A DNA stretch of 35,190 bases, from contig NMRA01000276.1 in assembly GCA_002633005.1 (NCBI GenBank), positions 337,944-373,133 of the forward strand, given 5' to 3'. The stretch comes from Phoronis australis. Its lineage: Eukaryota > Phoronida > Phoronidae. Shown here in pieces: positions 10,322 to 20,193 of this stretch. Position numbers and translations under genes: made by a program. Position 1 is the stretch's first letter; each line of letters begins with the position of its first letter. The notes beneath the pieces were generated by a model. That model did no database searches and was not told the DNA's origin. It was given only the letters and a program-made list of their open reading frames with translations.

Positions 10322-10725
10322 AGGTTTTTCTCTGTTTGAGTTACTATAATGGGCGTACAGTGAGGGGACCTATGCAGATATTGACGGAGCTGTGGACTTC
10401 AGAACAAGACTACCAGATATCTGGAATAGCTATCAATATGTTACTGAACTCCGAGATCGCATAGAAGCGACCACTGAGTAAGCTAGAGGAGCTGTGTAAG
10501 TCCCAAGATAGGTATAAACATTTCTATGATCGTAAGACAGCGGTGAGAAAGTTTTAGGTTGGTGACAAAGTTTTACTACTCTTCCCTACTGATCACAATA
10601 AATTGCTAATGCATTGGCAAGGTCCGGATGAAGTTGTAGAGGTGAAATGACTCAATGATTACAGGGTTAGAGTAAAAAACAAGGTCAAATTGTTCCATGC
10701 AAATATGTTGGAAAAGTAGAAACAA
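10322..10725 (+). pseudogene. Integrase, C-terminal part, lying upstream of RT
   Basis: The sequence resumes with GFSLFELL, then, one frame over, GRTVRGPMQIL. Next come KLEELCKSQDRYKHFYDRK, VGDKVLLLFPTDHNKLL, HWQGPDEVVEV and KVKLFHANMLEK. This is the C-terminal third of a gypsy integrase: the end of the core, a basic linker, and the GPF/Y-type module that binds DNA or chromatin. Stops occur near 10448, 10555 and 10650. It is followed by an acidic linker and then the RT domain, so integrase precedes RT in this element. Confidence 0.88.
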
Positions 10726-10739
10726 CAGATGACGGGTCT

Positions 10740-12246
10740 GTACAGGCAGTTGCTGTAGCTGTCATTGAACCTCCAGCAGATGACGATGTTGATGACGGTG
10801 CTGTTGATGACGAGAGCTTGATTCCGGTTGGTGAGTTGTTCAGTACCGAGACGGTCAGCGATGTTCAGGAGGGAACAACCATCAGTGCTGACCAGGAAAA
10901 AAGTGCCAGAGAGGTGTTAGATAAATATCAACTGTTTTCACAGATCTACCGGGTTGTACTAACTTGGTGGAAAATTCCATAGAGTTAACTACTAGTGAGT
11001 CAGTATATGTTAAACCTTACACGGTACCTTTCTCGGTTAGGAACACTATAAGTGATGAGGTAGATAAGATGTTACGTATGGGCATTATTAGGATATCAAA
11101 TTCCCCATATTCTGCTCCAGTGATTATTGTTAAGAAAAAAGATGGAAGCAATCGATTTTGTGTTGACTTCCGCAGGCTTAACAGTGTGACCTTATTTGAC
11201 ACCAAACCAGCAAACAAAGCTGAAGATATTTTTGCTAGGTTGAGTGATGACAAATTCTTTTCCAAGCAAGAACTCTCTAAAGGATATTGGCAGATTCCTG
11301 GAGGAGGAGTCTGTTGCAAAAACGGCGTTTTCTACTCAAGAAGGGTCTTCTGTCTTCTGCGGGATGCCGTTTGGTTTGAAGAACAGCAGCGCAACATGCA
11401 ACCGGATGGTGTTTAAGTTGTTAGAGGGTATCCCAAATACGGATAGTTACACTGATGATATCCTAGTTCACACTAAAACATGGGAAGAACATTTGGCAGG
11501 GCTTGACTTGTTGTCTAAGATCAAAGCAGCAAACTCAACTTTGCGACCTAGTAAATGAGTAGTGGCTGAGACAAATGATAACTTTTTGAGTCATACTGTT
11601 GGTGATGGATGTATTTCAATCCACTCAGTTAATGCTAATAAGGTTAGGAATGCAGTTAGACTTGTTACCAAACGACAAGTAAGAGCTTTTGTTGGCTTAG
11701 TTGGTCATTTCCGCAAGTTCATACCTCACTTTGCAGAGAATGTTGTACCTTTGACTGACATGACATGTAAAGGTTCTCCAAAGTATTATGTAGTGAATCA
11801 GCTGAAAAAGTGTTTAGGACATTGAAAAACATTCTGGTTAACGATCCTGTATTGATGTTGCCTAACTTGGAGAAAAGATTCTATTTGCAAACTGATGCGT
11901 CAGACAACGCGCTTAGGGCTGTACTGATCCAGGACCATGACAGTATGCTGATACCCGTGGCTTATGCTAGTCACAAACTTCTGGAACACGAGAAAAGATA
12001 TTCTACTGTTGAGAAGGAATGTTTGGACCTGGTGTGGGCAGTGGCGCATTTTCGTGTCTTCCTGTATGGTTGAGAATTTACGTTACAGACAGATCATCAG
12101 CCACTGGTATATTTGAACAGGTGCACATTGTCCAACTGTCGCTAAATGTGGTGGGCATTGGTTTTACAGTCTTATACATTTCATTTAGAAGCTATCAAGT
12201 GCACTGACAATATAGGTGCTGATTATATACGTAGAATGTCTGAGTG
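10740..12246 (+). pseudogene. Reverse transcriptase and RNase H, broken
   Basis: An acidic linker (about 10780-10920) leads into RT. The longest open piece starts at 10964 with KKKDGSNRFCVDFRRLN and FSKQELSKGYWQIP. The first catalytic Asp of RT is replaced by Glu (KQEL for the usual KIDL). After a frameshift near 11300 come MPFGLKNSSATCNRM and the YxDD box as YTDDILVHT (about 11447-11473). A stop at 11556 precedes FVGLVGHFRKFIPHFAE. After another shift near 11815, RNase H gives FYLQTDASD and YSTVEKECLDLVWAV. A stop at 12073 precedes TDHQPLVYLN. The last recognisable residues end near 12246, only about 90 bp before the 3' LTR. Active protein would copy RNA to cDNA in particles. Confidence 0.92.
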
Positions 12247-12319
12247 AGGAGTGAATGTGTGACTTATTATTATTATTTTATTGCCAAATTGTGTTGTATA
12301 GGAAATTATTGTAATTTCT

Positions 12320-12334
12320 TGTAGTATGGGGGTG
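12320..12334 (+). other. Polypurine-tract-like segment before the 3' LTR
   Basis: TGTAGTATGGGGGTG directly precedes TGTCACAACTT. The GGGGG core is where plus-strand priming would be expected, but it is interrupted by T residues and may be decayed. Confidence 0.5.
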
Positions 12335-12900
12335 TGTCACAACTTGGTCTGACTTGTATATGATTTGTATATCATGAGATTGCTGTTTTTAGTTGGTATA
12401 TACTGAGCCAACCCCTTTATATCGATATGCAAATGTGCTCGTTTTGCAAGTGCAGGTATGGGCAGTCACGATAATGCTGGTATACTCGTGTTATTTGGCA
12501 GTCTACGGGTTCTTTGGGCAGAGTGCAGTTGTGCTTTGCCACGCGCTTACTTTACATTTGAAGCACATGGCGCCCATACCAGTCAAAACCCTTTGGAACA
12601 TGTGACCCTTAAGTTCCAATACAGCTGAACCATGAGTGTGCAGGCAACTGGTAAAGCTGGGCGGCGTAATATTTGTCCAAGCAGTGGCAAAATCTCTGAT
12701 GCTGAGAAGCCAAAGTTGTGGCACGTGTAGGACAATAAAGAGACACTGAGACCCTTGTGAAGTATAATAATTTTCATATCGGCAAATCATTATGAGTTTG
12801 TGTGTTTTGTGTGTGTGTCTTTGAGAGGTAATATATATTACATAATTAACTTGTTCTGTTTTGTGTTTGAGAAATTGTCTGACACTAGACAAACTTGACA
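12335..12900 (+). repeat. 3' LTR (566 bp)
   Basis: It starts TGTCACAACTTGG and ends CAAACTTGACA and aligns end to end with 2337-2875. It is longer, mainly through segments near 12595-12615 and 12690-12710. It keeps a canonical AATAAA at 12734-12739, followed by a GT-rich run at 12795-12825, which is the expected cleavage and polyadenylation context. Confidence 0.93.
12734..12739 (+). terminator. Poly(A) signal in the 3' LTR
   Basis: AATAAA is followed about 60 bp later by a GT-rich stretch. The matching site in the 5' LTR has mutated to CATAAA. Confidence 0.6.
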
Positions 12901-12979
12901 CCATACATGGCAGTCGAAAGTCTTCATCGCGAGACACATTTCCTAGCTTGTGCTCATAAACACCTTCTATTAAGATGAC

Positions 12980-13985
12980 ATACTTCAAAATGCCATACGT
13001 TCTCTTCAACATGTCAGATGCCCATTTCAAAATCCCGGAAGATTTCAAAACAACAGAAGCTCACTTTAAACATGAGAGGCTCGTTTCAAAACAACAACAC
13101 TCATCTTTCAACACCAGAGGCTCACTTCAAAACGCCAGAAACTCACTTCAAAACTATGCATGCTTACTTCAAAATACCAGATACTCAATTCAAAACACCA
13201 AATGCTCACGTCAAATGGCAGATGACCACTGCAAATGCCAGATACTAACTTCAAAACACTGAATACTCAATTCAAAAAGCGGAATGTTCACTTCAAAATG
13301 AAAGATGAGCAATTCAAAAATTCCAGATGCTCACCTCAAAAGGTCGAATGTACACTTCAAATCACCAGATGCTCATTTCAAAGTACTGGATGTCCATTTC
13401 AAAACATCAGATGCTCACTCCAAAATGCCAGGTAAAAATTCAAAACACCAGCAGCTCTTTTAAAAACATCAGATGAACACGACAAAAGGCCAGCTGCTCA
13501 TGTCAACATCAAGTGCTCAATTCAAAACACCAGATGTTCATTACAAATCATGAGATGCTTACTTCATAATGCCAGATGCTCATGTAAACACCAGCTCATT
13601 TCAAAACAGCAGGTGTTCACTTCAAACACCAGATATTCACTTCAAACACCAGATGTTCACTTCAAACACCAGATGCTCACTTCAAAATGCCACATGATCC
13701 ATTCAAAATGCCAGATGCACACTTCAAGAACATCAGATGCTCACTTCAAACACCAGATGTTCACTTCAAACACCAGATGTTCACTTCAAACACCAGATAT
13801 TCACTTCAAAATGCCACGATCCATTCAAAATGCCAGATGCACACTTCGAGAACATCAGATGCTCACTTCAACACCAGATGGTCATTTCAAAAACCAAATG
13901 TTTATTTCATAACACCAGATGCTTATTTCATAATACCATATGTTCAGTTCAAATAGAGCGATGTTCACTTCAAAATGCCAACTGC
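12980..13985. repeat. About 21-bp degenerate minisatellite, roughly 45 units
   Basis: The unit is close to CACTTCAAAACACCAGATGCT with lengths of 19-23 bp and many substitutions. Mixed unit lengths leave open frames in all three plus-strand phases, so those frames are not genes. A longer block, about 13675-13760, recurs at about 13800-13885, a higher-order duplication of roughly 126 bp. The array ends right at the donor of the polyglutamine exon. Confidence 0.93.
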
Positions 13986-13989
13986 TCAC

Positions 13990-14110
13990 CTTTTTGGGTG
14001 TTTTCTGTTGTTGTTGTTGCTGCTGCTGCTGCATCCCCAGCAGGCTGACTCCACCCTTACCCCCACTCCTGGGGGACAGCTCTGAGGCTGGCTTTCTCCC
14101 TATGTTGTAT
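13990..14110 (-). CDS. CNOT2: Exon 2 of the minus-strand gene: polyglutamine exon, CNOT2-like
   Basis: This is a 121-nt exon with acceptor TTTGCTTCAG|ATACAAC and donor CCCAAAAAG|GTGAGCAG. It enters in phase 2, matching the exon at 27286-27338, and leaves in phase 0, matching 1489-1618. The peptide runs YNIGRKPASELSPRS, GGKGGVSLLGM, nine glutamines, then KTPKK. The Gln run is coded by a mixed CAG/CAA tract (14005-14031). The basic KTPKK end joined to the acidic start of the next exon parallels the SRKK-acidic junction near the N-terminus of animal CNOT2. Ser/Gly-rich flanks suggest a disordered segment. The gene assignment depends on the joined model and is an inference. Confidence 0.75.
14005..14031 (-). 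repeat. Coding CAG/CAA tract (Gln9)
   Basis: In minus-strand order the codons are four CAG, four CAA and one CAG. The CAA block interrupts the pure CAG run, which normally stabilises such tracts. It lies within the exon at 13990-14110. Confidence 0.9.
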
Positions 14111-14240
14111 CTGAAGCAAACGAATGTACATCAATCCATATAGCCATGATTGTCATGTGAGAGGAGTGGCATGGTATTGTATGGGAGGTGAACCTATTCA
14201 CAATCACTAACTACTAAAGCTGGAATTTTATGAGAGATTA

Positions 14241-14715
14241 ATCAACACAATCACTAGTGAGGCTGGTGTTGCATGAGAGGTCAACCTATTCATAACCATT
14301 AGTGAGGCTGGTGCTGCATGAGAGGTCAACCTATTCATAACCATTAGTGAGGCTGGTGTTGCATGAGAGGTCAACCTATTCATAACCATTAGTGAGGCTG
14401 GTGTTGCATGAGAGGTCAACCTATTCATAACCATTAGTGAAGCTGGTGTTGCATGAGAGGTCAACCTATTCATAACCATTAGTGAGGCTGGTGCTGCATG
14501 AGAGGTCAACCTATTCATAACCATTAGTGAGGCTGGTGTTGCATGAGAGGTCAACCTATTCATAACCATTAGTGAGGCTGGTGTTGCATGAGAGGTTAAC
14601 CTATTCATAACCATTAGTGAAGCTGGTGTTGCATGAGAGGTCAACCTATTCATAACCATTAGTGAAGCTGGTGTTGCATGAGAGGTTAACCTATTCATAA
14701 CCATTAGTGAAGCTG
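14241..14715. repeat. 45-bp minisatellite, about 10.5 copies
   Basis: Units opening AGTGAGGCTGGTGTTGCATG recur exactly every 45 bp from 14256. Copies differ at only a few positions (GTGTT/GTGCT, GTGAGG/GTGAAG, GTCAAC/GTTAAC), so the expansion looks recent. Because 45 is a multiple of three, one minus-strand frame stays open for 195 codons as a 15-residue repeat (SLMVMNRLTSHATPA). That frame lies in an intron with no splice support. Each unit carries GAGGTCAACC. Confidence 0.95.
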
Positions 14716-15019
14716 CTACCGTCAGTTGATCAAAGACTACAAAACTTCCATGTCCAAAAAAGAGCATTCTTACTGTTTTTGTCAAAAAAACTAAATTAGT
14801 GGTTATCCTGAACATATTTTAATGCTAGTATCTACTAGTGTACACATTTGGCACTAAGAAAACACAGTGACCAACGATGAAACACGACTGAATTACAAGA
14901 TGAAAGCCTTCGTCGACACATGACGGTATTGAAACACTTTGTTGCTTTTATTCAAACTTTACATTCAGGAAGCCTTGATGTATTTCAACACATTCTGAGG
15001 CAAGTGATATTGGGTATTG
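14716..15019. other. Spacer, nothing recognisable
   Basis: This is unique-looking AT-rich intron sequence between two minisatellites. No frame, motif or terminal repeat was seen. Confidence 0.6.
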
Positions 15020-15610
15020 AACAGAATACAGACAAAGACAGGAGATTGTAGTAAGTCGCAGCAAAGATACATATGAGTTAGTATAGGGCACATTACAGAG
15101 GAGAATACATAAGTGTTAGTATAAAACACAAATTGCAGCGGGGAATATGCAAGATTTAGAATAGAAAACAACTGGAATATATGAGTGCTAGAATTGACAA
15201 AAGTTGCAACAAGGAATACACAAGAGTTAGTGTAGAACACAAGTAGCAACAAGGAATACACAAGAGTTAGAGTTGAACACAAGTTGCAACAGGGAATACA
15301 TAAGAGTTAGAGTTGCACACAAGTTGCAACAAGGAATACATAAGAGTTAGTTTAGAACACAAGTTGCAACAAGGAATACACAAGAGTTAGTGTAGAACAC
15401 AAGTTGCGACAAGGAATACATAAGAGTTAGTGTAGAACACAAGATGCGACAAGCAATACACAAGAGTTAGTGTAGAACACAAGTTGCAACAAGGAATACA
15501 CAAGAGTTAGTGTAGAACACAAGTTGCTGCAGGGAATACCAAAGTTGCAATAAGGGACAGATAACAGGTTAGTGTAGAGCACAAGTTCAAGCAGGAAATA
15601 CACAAGACTG
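15020..15610. repeat. 40-bp minisatellite, about 14 copies
   Basis: The core unit is GTTGCAACAAGGAATACACA followed by AGAGTTAGTGTAGAACACAA. Periodicity is an exact 40 bp in the centre (for example 15251 to 15291), with decayed units at both ends. Minus-strand frames over it are repeat artefacts. Confidence 0.95.
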
Positions 15611-15718
15611 GCAGTCACTTGTGTACACAGTTACAGGCTGCAGCAGCAGCTTCTCTACACATGATTCCACCTTATATTTTCCAATACGAACGCCTCGGTT
15701 ATTGAGCAGACTCTTACT

Positions 15719-15798
15719 TATGAATTCAATAACCTATGAACTCAATAACCTATGAACTCAATAACCTATGAACTCAATAACTTATGAACTCAATAACC
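15719..15798. repeat. 16-bp tandem repeat, 5 copies
   Basis: CTATGAACTCAATAAC repeats at 15734, 15750, 15766 and 15782, with a partial unit to the left. The copies are nearly identical. Confidence 0.93.
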
Positions 15799-16189
15799 TT
15801 TGTAATTGGTTTATTGACAACAAACTATCCCTTCATGTTGGTAAAACTCAAACAATGTTGATTTTAACGTAACTTGTAACAGCAATGTTATCACTTCCTG
15901 CTCATCTTGGTTTCCAATTGGATAACAACCTCTTTTTTAGGAGACGGCCAAGTCTATTATTAAAAAATAAAATTGTTGACTAAAATGTACGTACAGGCAT
16001 TGAGATTGCATAGACCTTAGGTCATGGAAACATCAGTGCAATTCACTGATAATTTCTTTGTTTGATTATGCTTGTTTGAGCTGGTTTTCCAGTTTAAATA
16101 CTTGTCTTCGCAAATGTTACAGGTGCAACAACACACATAATATGTACTCAGTTTATGCCCCCCTTCTCACATAAATATTTTCATCATTT
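15799..16189. other. Spacer, nothing recognisable
   Basis: AT-rich intron sequence with no supported frame or repeat. Confidence 0.55.
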
Positions 16190-16770
16190 TCAGTCTCTTG
16201 GGTGGCTAAATACTCAAGCTCCCCCTTATTCATAAAATTGCTCATGGTGATGCCCCAAATTTTCTCCTTGATCTCTTTTCAGCATTAAAACATGCCATTC
16301 TAACAGTACTAGAATGAGCAACAATGATTTTTTTAGTCAAGAGTAAAATCACATGGGTTCAAAACTTTATTTAATTCAACTAGATTTCTGTGGAATTCAC
16401 TTCCTGGCAACAGATTTAAATACTTTGAAACGACAAATCAAACAATATTTCTATTTAGACAACTCCAATTGTATTTATCTATTTGTCATCTATCATGTCA
16501 CTTCATCCTACAGTCTTTTTTAGATCATTTTCACCTATAATATCTCTCATTCTTCCAATGTAATTATTCACAATTTAGTATTTATTCATATTTTGTTTAA
16601 TTTGAGTATGGACCACCATAGAAATGTTTTTAACTTTTTGGTATTATCCAGATAGTGAACATAATTATTTTTCAAATTTTTTATCTTGTACCATTTACTA
16701 TTGTATTTACTTTTGTTATTATGTATGTTATCAAATAAAAATAATAATAATGGTAATAATAACAACCAAT
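16190..16770 (+). pseudogene. 3' relic of a non-LTR retrotransposon (LINE)
   Basis: From 16234 a plus frame reads KIAHGDAPNFLLDLFS. In another frame, 16376-16470 reads STRFLWNSLPGNRFKYFETT. These correspond to the C-terminal end of many LINE-encoded reverse transcriptases, with a HGxAPxYLxDLF-type segment followed by a WNSLPxxxR-type segment. An AT-rich 3' UTR then runs to an AATAAAAATAATAATAAT tail at about 16733-16752, a typical simple-repeat LINE end. The upstream bulk of the element is absent, as in 5'-truncated insertions. The clade cannot be decided from this. Confidence 0.6.
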
Positions 16771-16987
16771 AATCAATGATAATGAATAATCAATAAAAAT
16801 CACAACACAAACCTCATGACGGAATAGTTTCATACATTGCAACAAGGAAAAAGATTAACAGAACAATTAGCTTTTATTGCAGCTGTGAAAATGAAGGAAA
16901 TGACAATAGAAAGAAAATGGTAACGTAGCATTCACTGTAGTCTAGTGAAACATCAAAGAACAAACTGTTGTTTATACCACCTTTCGA

Positions 16988-17424
16988 AAGGTACCTCAAC
17001 TACACGGTTAACAGACTCATAAACACAGTCACGGACGCATGAACATGACTCACGTACCTGCAACCACCGTTCACTGACTAACAAACACGGGAACAGACTC
17101 ACCAAACACAACCCATTAACCCAAATTCATGGGACACGGACTCGCATTCACAAAGAAACACAGTTATCGGACCGCCAAACACGGTATACGGACAAAATGT
17201 AGATGTCAGCTGACCCAGGAAGCCGATGAGTCCGTGACCTGTGTTTATGGCATGCTTTATCGGAGTGAACTGTGTTTCTTCGCGAATGCGAGCCCATGTA
17301 CCGTGTATTTAGGTGAATGGATAGTGTTTTGTGAGTCCGTTCCCGTGTCTGTGAGTCAGCGAACAGTGTTTGCAGGTACGTGAGTCAGGTTCATGCATCC
17401 ATGACTTTGTAGTTTAGGTACCTT
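16988..17424. repeat. 437-bp imperfect palindrome (foldback-like)
   Basis: The left arm starts AAGGTACCTCAACTAC and the right arm ends GTAGTTTAGGTACCTT. Inside, ATGACTCACGTACCTGCAA in the left arm pairs with the reverse complement in the right, and so on to GAAACACAGTT. The arms are about 200 bp and mostly complementary, with small indels, including about 20 extra bases near the left end. The centre is the perfect palindrome GTCAGCTGAC (17205-17214). There is no coding content. It is probably a foldback-type or MITE-type element. A clear target duplication was not found. Confidence 0.85.
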
Positions 17425-17749
17425 GCCTTAGCAAAGTTAGACTTTGTACAAGTAGACCTTTGAAGAAGGCCAGGTGAAGCTGCACAAGACACCATTAGTT
17501 AGCCTAATGAGAACAGGTGTACTTACTGTGAACTCCATGGGAAAGTGTCAACAAATCGTCTAGCAGAGGCGAACAGACAAAAAGAACAAGTAGTTGTTAG
17601 TATGACAGAAGGAAACTACGGGCTAAAACTAATCAAAACTACTTGTGTGCCTTTCTCCAACATCATCTTGTTTCTCATTATTTTTTTATTTTTCTAATCC
17701 CACCTTGATCATCTTGCAACAAAAAACTCAAAATTTGACAAAGTGTATG
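17425..17749. other. Spacer, nothing recognisable
   Basis: No frame or repeat with support was seen between the palindrome and the next minisatellite. Confidence 0.55.
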
Positions 17750-18022
17750 TACTGATACTACTGCTGAAAGGCACAAACAATGTATTGATACCACTCACTG
17801 CTGCAGGGCACAAACAACATATTGATACTACTGCTGCAGGGTACAATCAATGTATTGATACTACTGCTGCAGGTTACAATCAATGTATTGATACTACTAC
17901 AGCAGCAGGGTACAAACAACATATTGATACTGCTGCTGCAGGGCACAAACACTGTATTGACACCATTGCTGTAGGCACAAACAATGTATTGATACTACAG
18001 CTGCAGGGTACAAACAATGCTT
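17750..18022. repeat. 33-36-bp minisatellite, about 8 copies
   Basis: Units of the form TATTGATACTACTGCTGCAG followed by GGTACAAACAA. Several hold CTGCAG. Unit length varies through a CTGCTGCAG / ACAGCAGCAG segment. Confidence 0.93.
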
Positions 18023-18261
18023 TTGCAGTAGCATCTCATACAAGTGTTCATGTTCTATGGTAGGCTTAACAGTTACCAGAGCATTACCCTAACCTTCATT
18101 TAGGATATAATACTGCTGAAAGACACACAAATTAATACAGTAAGAAAATGAAACCCTTTAACACACTTGCTCAAGCCAAAAGGAACAGTTGTGGCCAATA
18201 GATATATAAGGCAAGCTGACTTCTAGACAGTGTTCTCCACGACCACTTTTAACGTGTCGCA

Positions 18262-18355
18262 GCGTCCTGTTTGGCCGAGCGCGCGTCCTGTTTAAATGTC
18301 CCGCGTCCTGTTTAAAAATCCAGCGTCCTGTTTAAAAATCCCGCGACCAGTTTAA
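18262..18355. repeat. 20-bp subterminal array of the hAT-like element
   Basis: About five units of GCGTCCTGTTTAAAAATCC lie just inside the left terminus. Such arrays are commonly transposase-binding sites in hAT elements. Confidence 0.85.
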
Positions 18356-18839
18356 AAATATAGGGACTACTTTGTAAAAAAAGGCGTCGTCGTTAATAAG
18401 TTCTTCACTGGTTCAAATTACGCTTGACAGCAACTGGCCATAGCCCATTGAAACTGAATAAATGCTAAGCCTAACTAAGGAAGTCCCTGGTCCATTGTGG
18501 ACAGCCTCATCACCGGACTCACTCAAGCGGCAGACCGGGCTGCAAGCCTATTTATGATGTAACACAGCCTGTAAATAATCTCTCTATTATCTTTTCAATT
18601 CATCCAGAACAACTAGTCAATTTAAACAAAGGCCCAGTGCTACCTATAGGCCTAATCCACTACCTGCTCACTGGAGGTGCAGTCCAGCACGAAAGTTGCT
18701 GATCCTTGCCTTAGGCCTTTTCGCTTTTGCATTCACCTTTTTGTGTTCCGCAGAGAACTAATCACATTACCCATTGGAAATAAAATAATTAAGGCTCCAT
18801 GGTTAGTTCTGCGAAGTACTGTAAACGTTCGGGTTAACG

Positions 18840-19000
18840 CCCTGGGCGGTTAAATTGGCAAACCCAAAAAATCGGGGGTGGGCGGTTAACCAGACAGGGG
18901 CACTAAAACGTGAAATTTCAAGAAATCCAGGGTGGGCGGTTAACCGAACATGGGCGCTTATTACGACAGGCAACCGCCCTGGGCGGTTAATCTTACCTCG
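18840..19000. repeat. GGGCGGTTAA-containing imperfect repeats
   Basis: GGGTGGGCGGTTAACC-like blocks occur four times at intervals of about 45 bp, with the ends GTTAACGCCCTGGGCGGTTAA and CAACCGCCCTGGGCGGTTAA each holding an internal CGCCC...GGGCG stem. It is probably a small element nested in the hAT-like unit. A plus-strand frame over it (GWAVN repeats) is an artefact. Confidence 0.55.
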
Positions 19001-19907
19001 TGATTCTAAGTCCCCACACCACACACGCACTCAGAACGCGTAGCACTTTTCAAAGAGCGTTATCGTCACGTCGTCACATGACGGGGAAAACGTCATAACA
19101 GCGGATGATCCCAACAAAGGTTCTCTTGCCCTCAGATTAGTTATTCACTCTATTAAATTTACAGAATTGCTGAGTAATAGCCCCGTGCCGTCCTGTGGTC
19201 TTGTTACTTTGCCCTGCGCAGCGCAGACGACCAGAGACCACGCAGCCTCTACTTGGATTGCAAATATTTCAACACGTGACCTTGCTAAAGTGCGCGCGTG
19301 CAAGCTTCACTTGTTGCAGAGGTCACAGCAGACATCAAATTTATGGTTACAGTCTCGTACTAGCTGCCAAATTCATAGTCAGAGAACAGTTTTAAAATTA
19401 GTTGTAATAAAAGTTTGATAAACTTAACTCAGATCTTTTTTTGTGTTTGGGATGTCGACACTTCGTGACTCAATGACATTTTCAGCGTATGGTTCTGCGG
19501 CTAGCTTTTTTATCTCGACCGCCCGGCATTGCTCACTTGCCGTTGTGCCAAACATGCTCGGCAAAGAAGTAGGCCTAAGACAAGAATCGGGGTGAGCCAC
19601 TCGTCAATCAACAATAAAATTTCGAGCCACGATAAATATGTGATAAAACGCCACAAAACAGCGATGTTTCAATTCATTCTTAAACGATCACCTTACCAAA
19701 CTTCGTGGTGGAAAAACATTTATTTTTCATGCAGGATGTCCAGATTATCCTATTTATATTACTTGCAAAATCGCATTGCGGCACTGTTCGGTCAGGCTGT
19801 TAGCGCGCAATGTCTCAGTCGGCTGACAATCGTGATTTATAAATGCCGTCAAGTAATATAACGGCCTCTTTCGATATATGCACCTCGTTTTTTTATGGCA
19901 AAAGATA

Positions 19908-20193
19908 NNNNNNNNNNNNNNNNNNNNNNNNNNNNNNNNNNNNNNNNNNNNNNNNNNNNNNNNNNNNNNNNNNNNNNNNNNNNNNNNNNNNNNNNNNNNN
20001 NNNNNNNNNNNNNNNNNNNNNNNNNNNNNNNNNNNNNNNNNNNNNNNNNNNNNNNNNNNNNNNNNNNNNNNNNNNNNNNNNNNNNNNNNNNNNNNNNNNN
20101 NNNNNNNNNNNNNNNNNNNNNNNNNNNNNNNNNNNNNNNNNNNNNNNNNNNNNNNNNNNNNNNNNNNNNNNNNNNNNNNNNNNNNNNNNNNNN
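19908..20193. other. Assembly gap (286 N)
   Basis: The sequence is unknown here. Frames spanning it have no meaning. A single further unknown base lies at 26709. Confidence 1.

Larger units (their letters stand above)
2337..12900 (+). mobile_element. Degenerate Ty3/gypsy LTR retrotransposon, Gmr1-like pol order
   Basis: The element is bounded by two LTRs that both run TGTCA...TGACA. The 5 bases before it (CCATC) and after it (CCATA) match at four of five, as expected for an old 5-bp target duplication. Domain order along the plus strand is leader, gag, integrase N-part, integrase C-part, reverse transcriptase, RNase H, then only about 90 bp to the 3' LTR. Integrase upstream of RT is the reverse of ordinary Ty3/gypsy and is the diagnostic order of Gmr1-like elements. 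Every coding domain has frameshifts or stops, and two foreign blocks interrupt it (4725-5634 and about 6600-10260). The copy is dead. It sits inside an intron of the minus-strand host gene, in opposite orientation. Confidence 0.9.

Noticed and set aside
13000-14048. Several overlapping plus-strand open frames of 60-120 codons rich in His, Phe, Lys and Thr
   Set aside because: They are translations of the degenerate 21-bp minisatellite in all phases. No start context or splice support.
14228-14815. 195-codon minus-strand frame
   Set aside because: The 45-bp unit length keeps the frame open. No homology is recognised and it lies in an intron.
17223-17238. Hammerhead-like core (GATGAGTCCGTGA)
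   Set aside because: The following GGACGAAAC half is absent and the conserved CTGATGAG is CCGATGAG. It is part of the palindrome.
17129-17383. 84-codon plus-strand frame
   Set aside because: It lies wholly within the palindrome and is read equally from its reverse complement.
18855-19043. Plus-strand frame with repeated GWAVN
   Set aside because: Produced by the GGGTGGGCGGTTAACC repeats.
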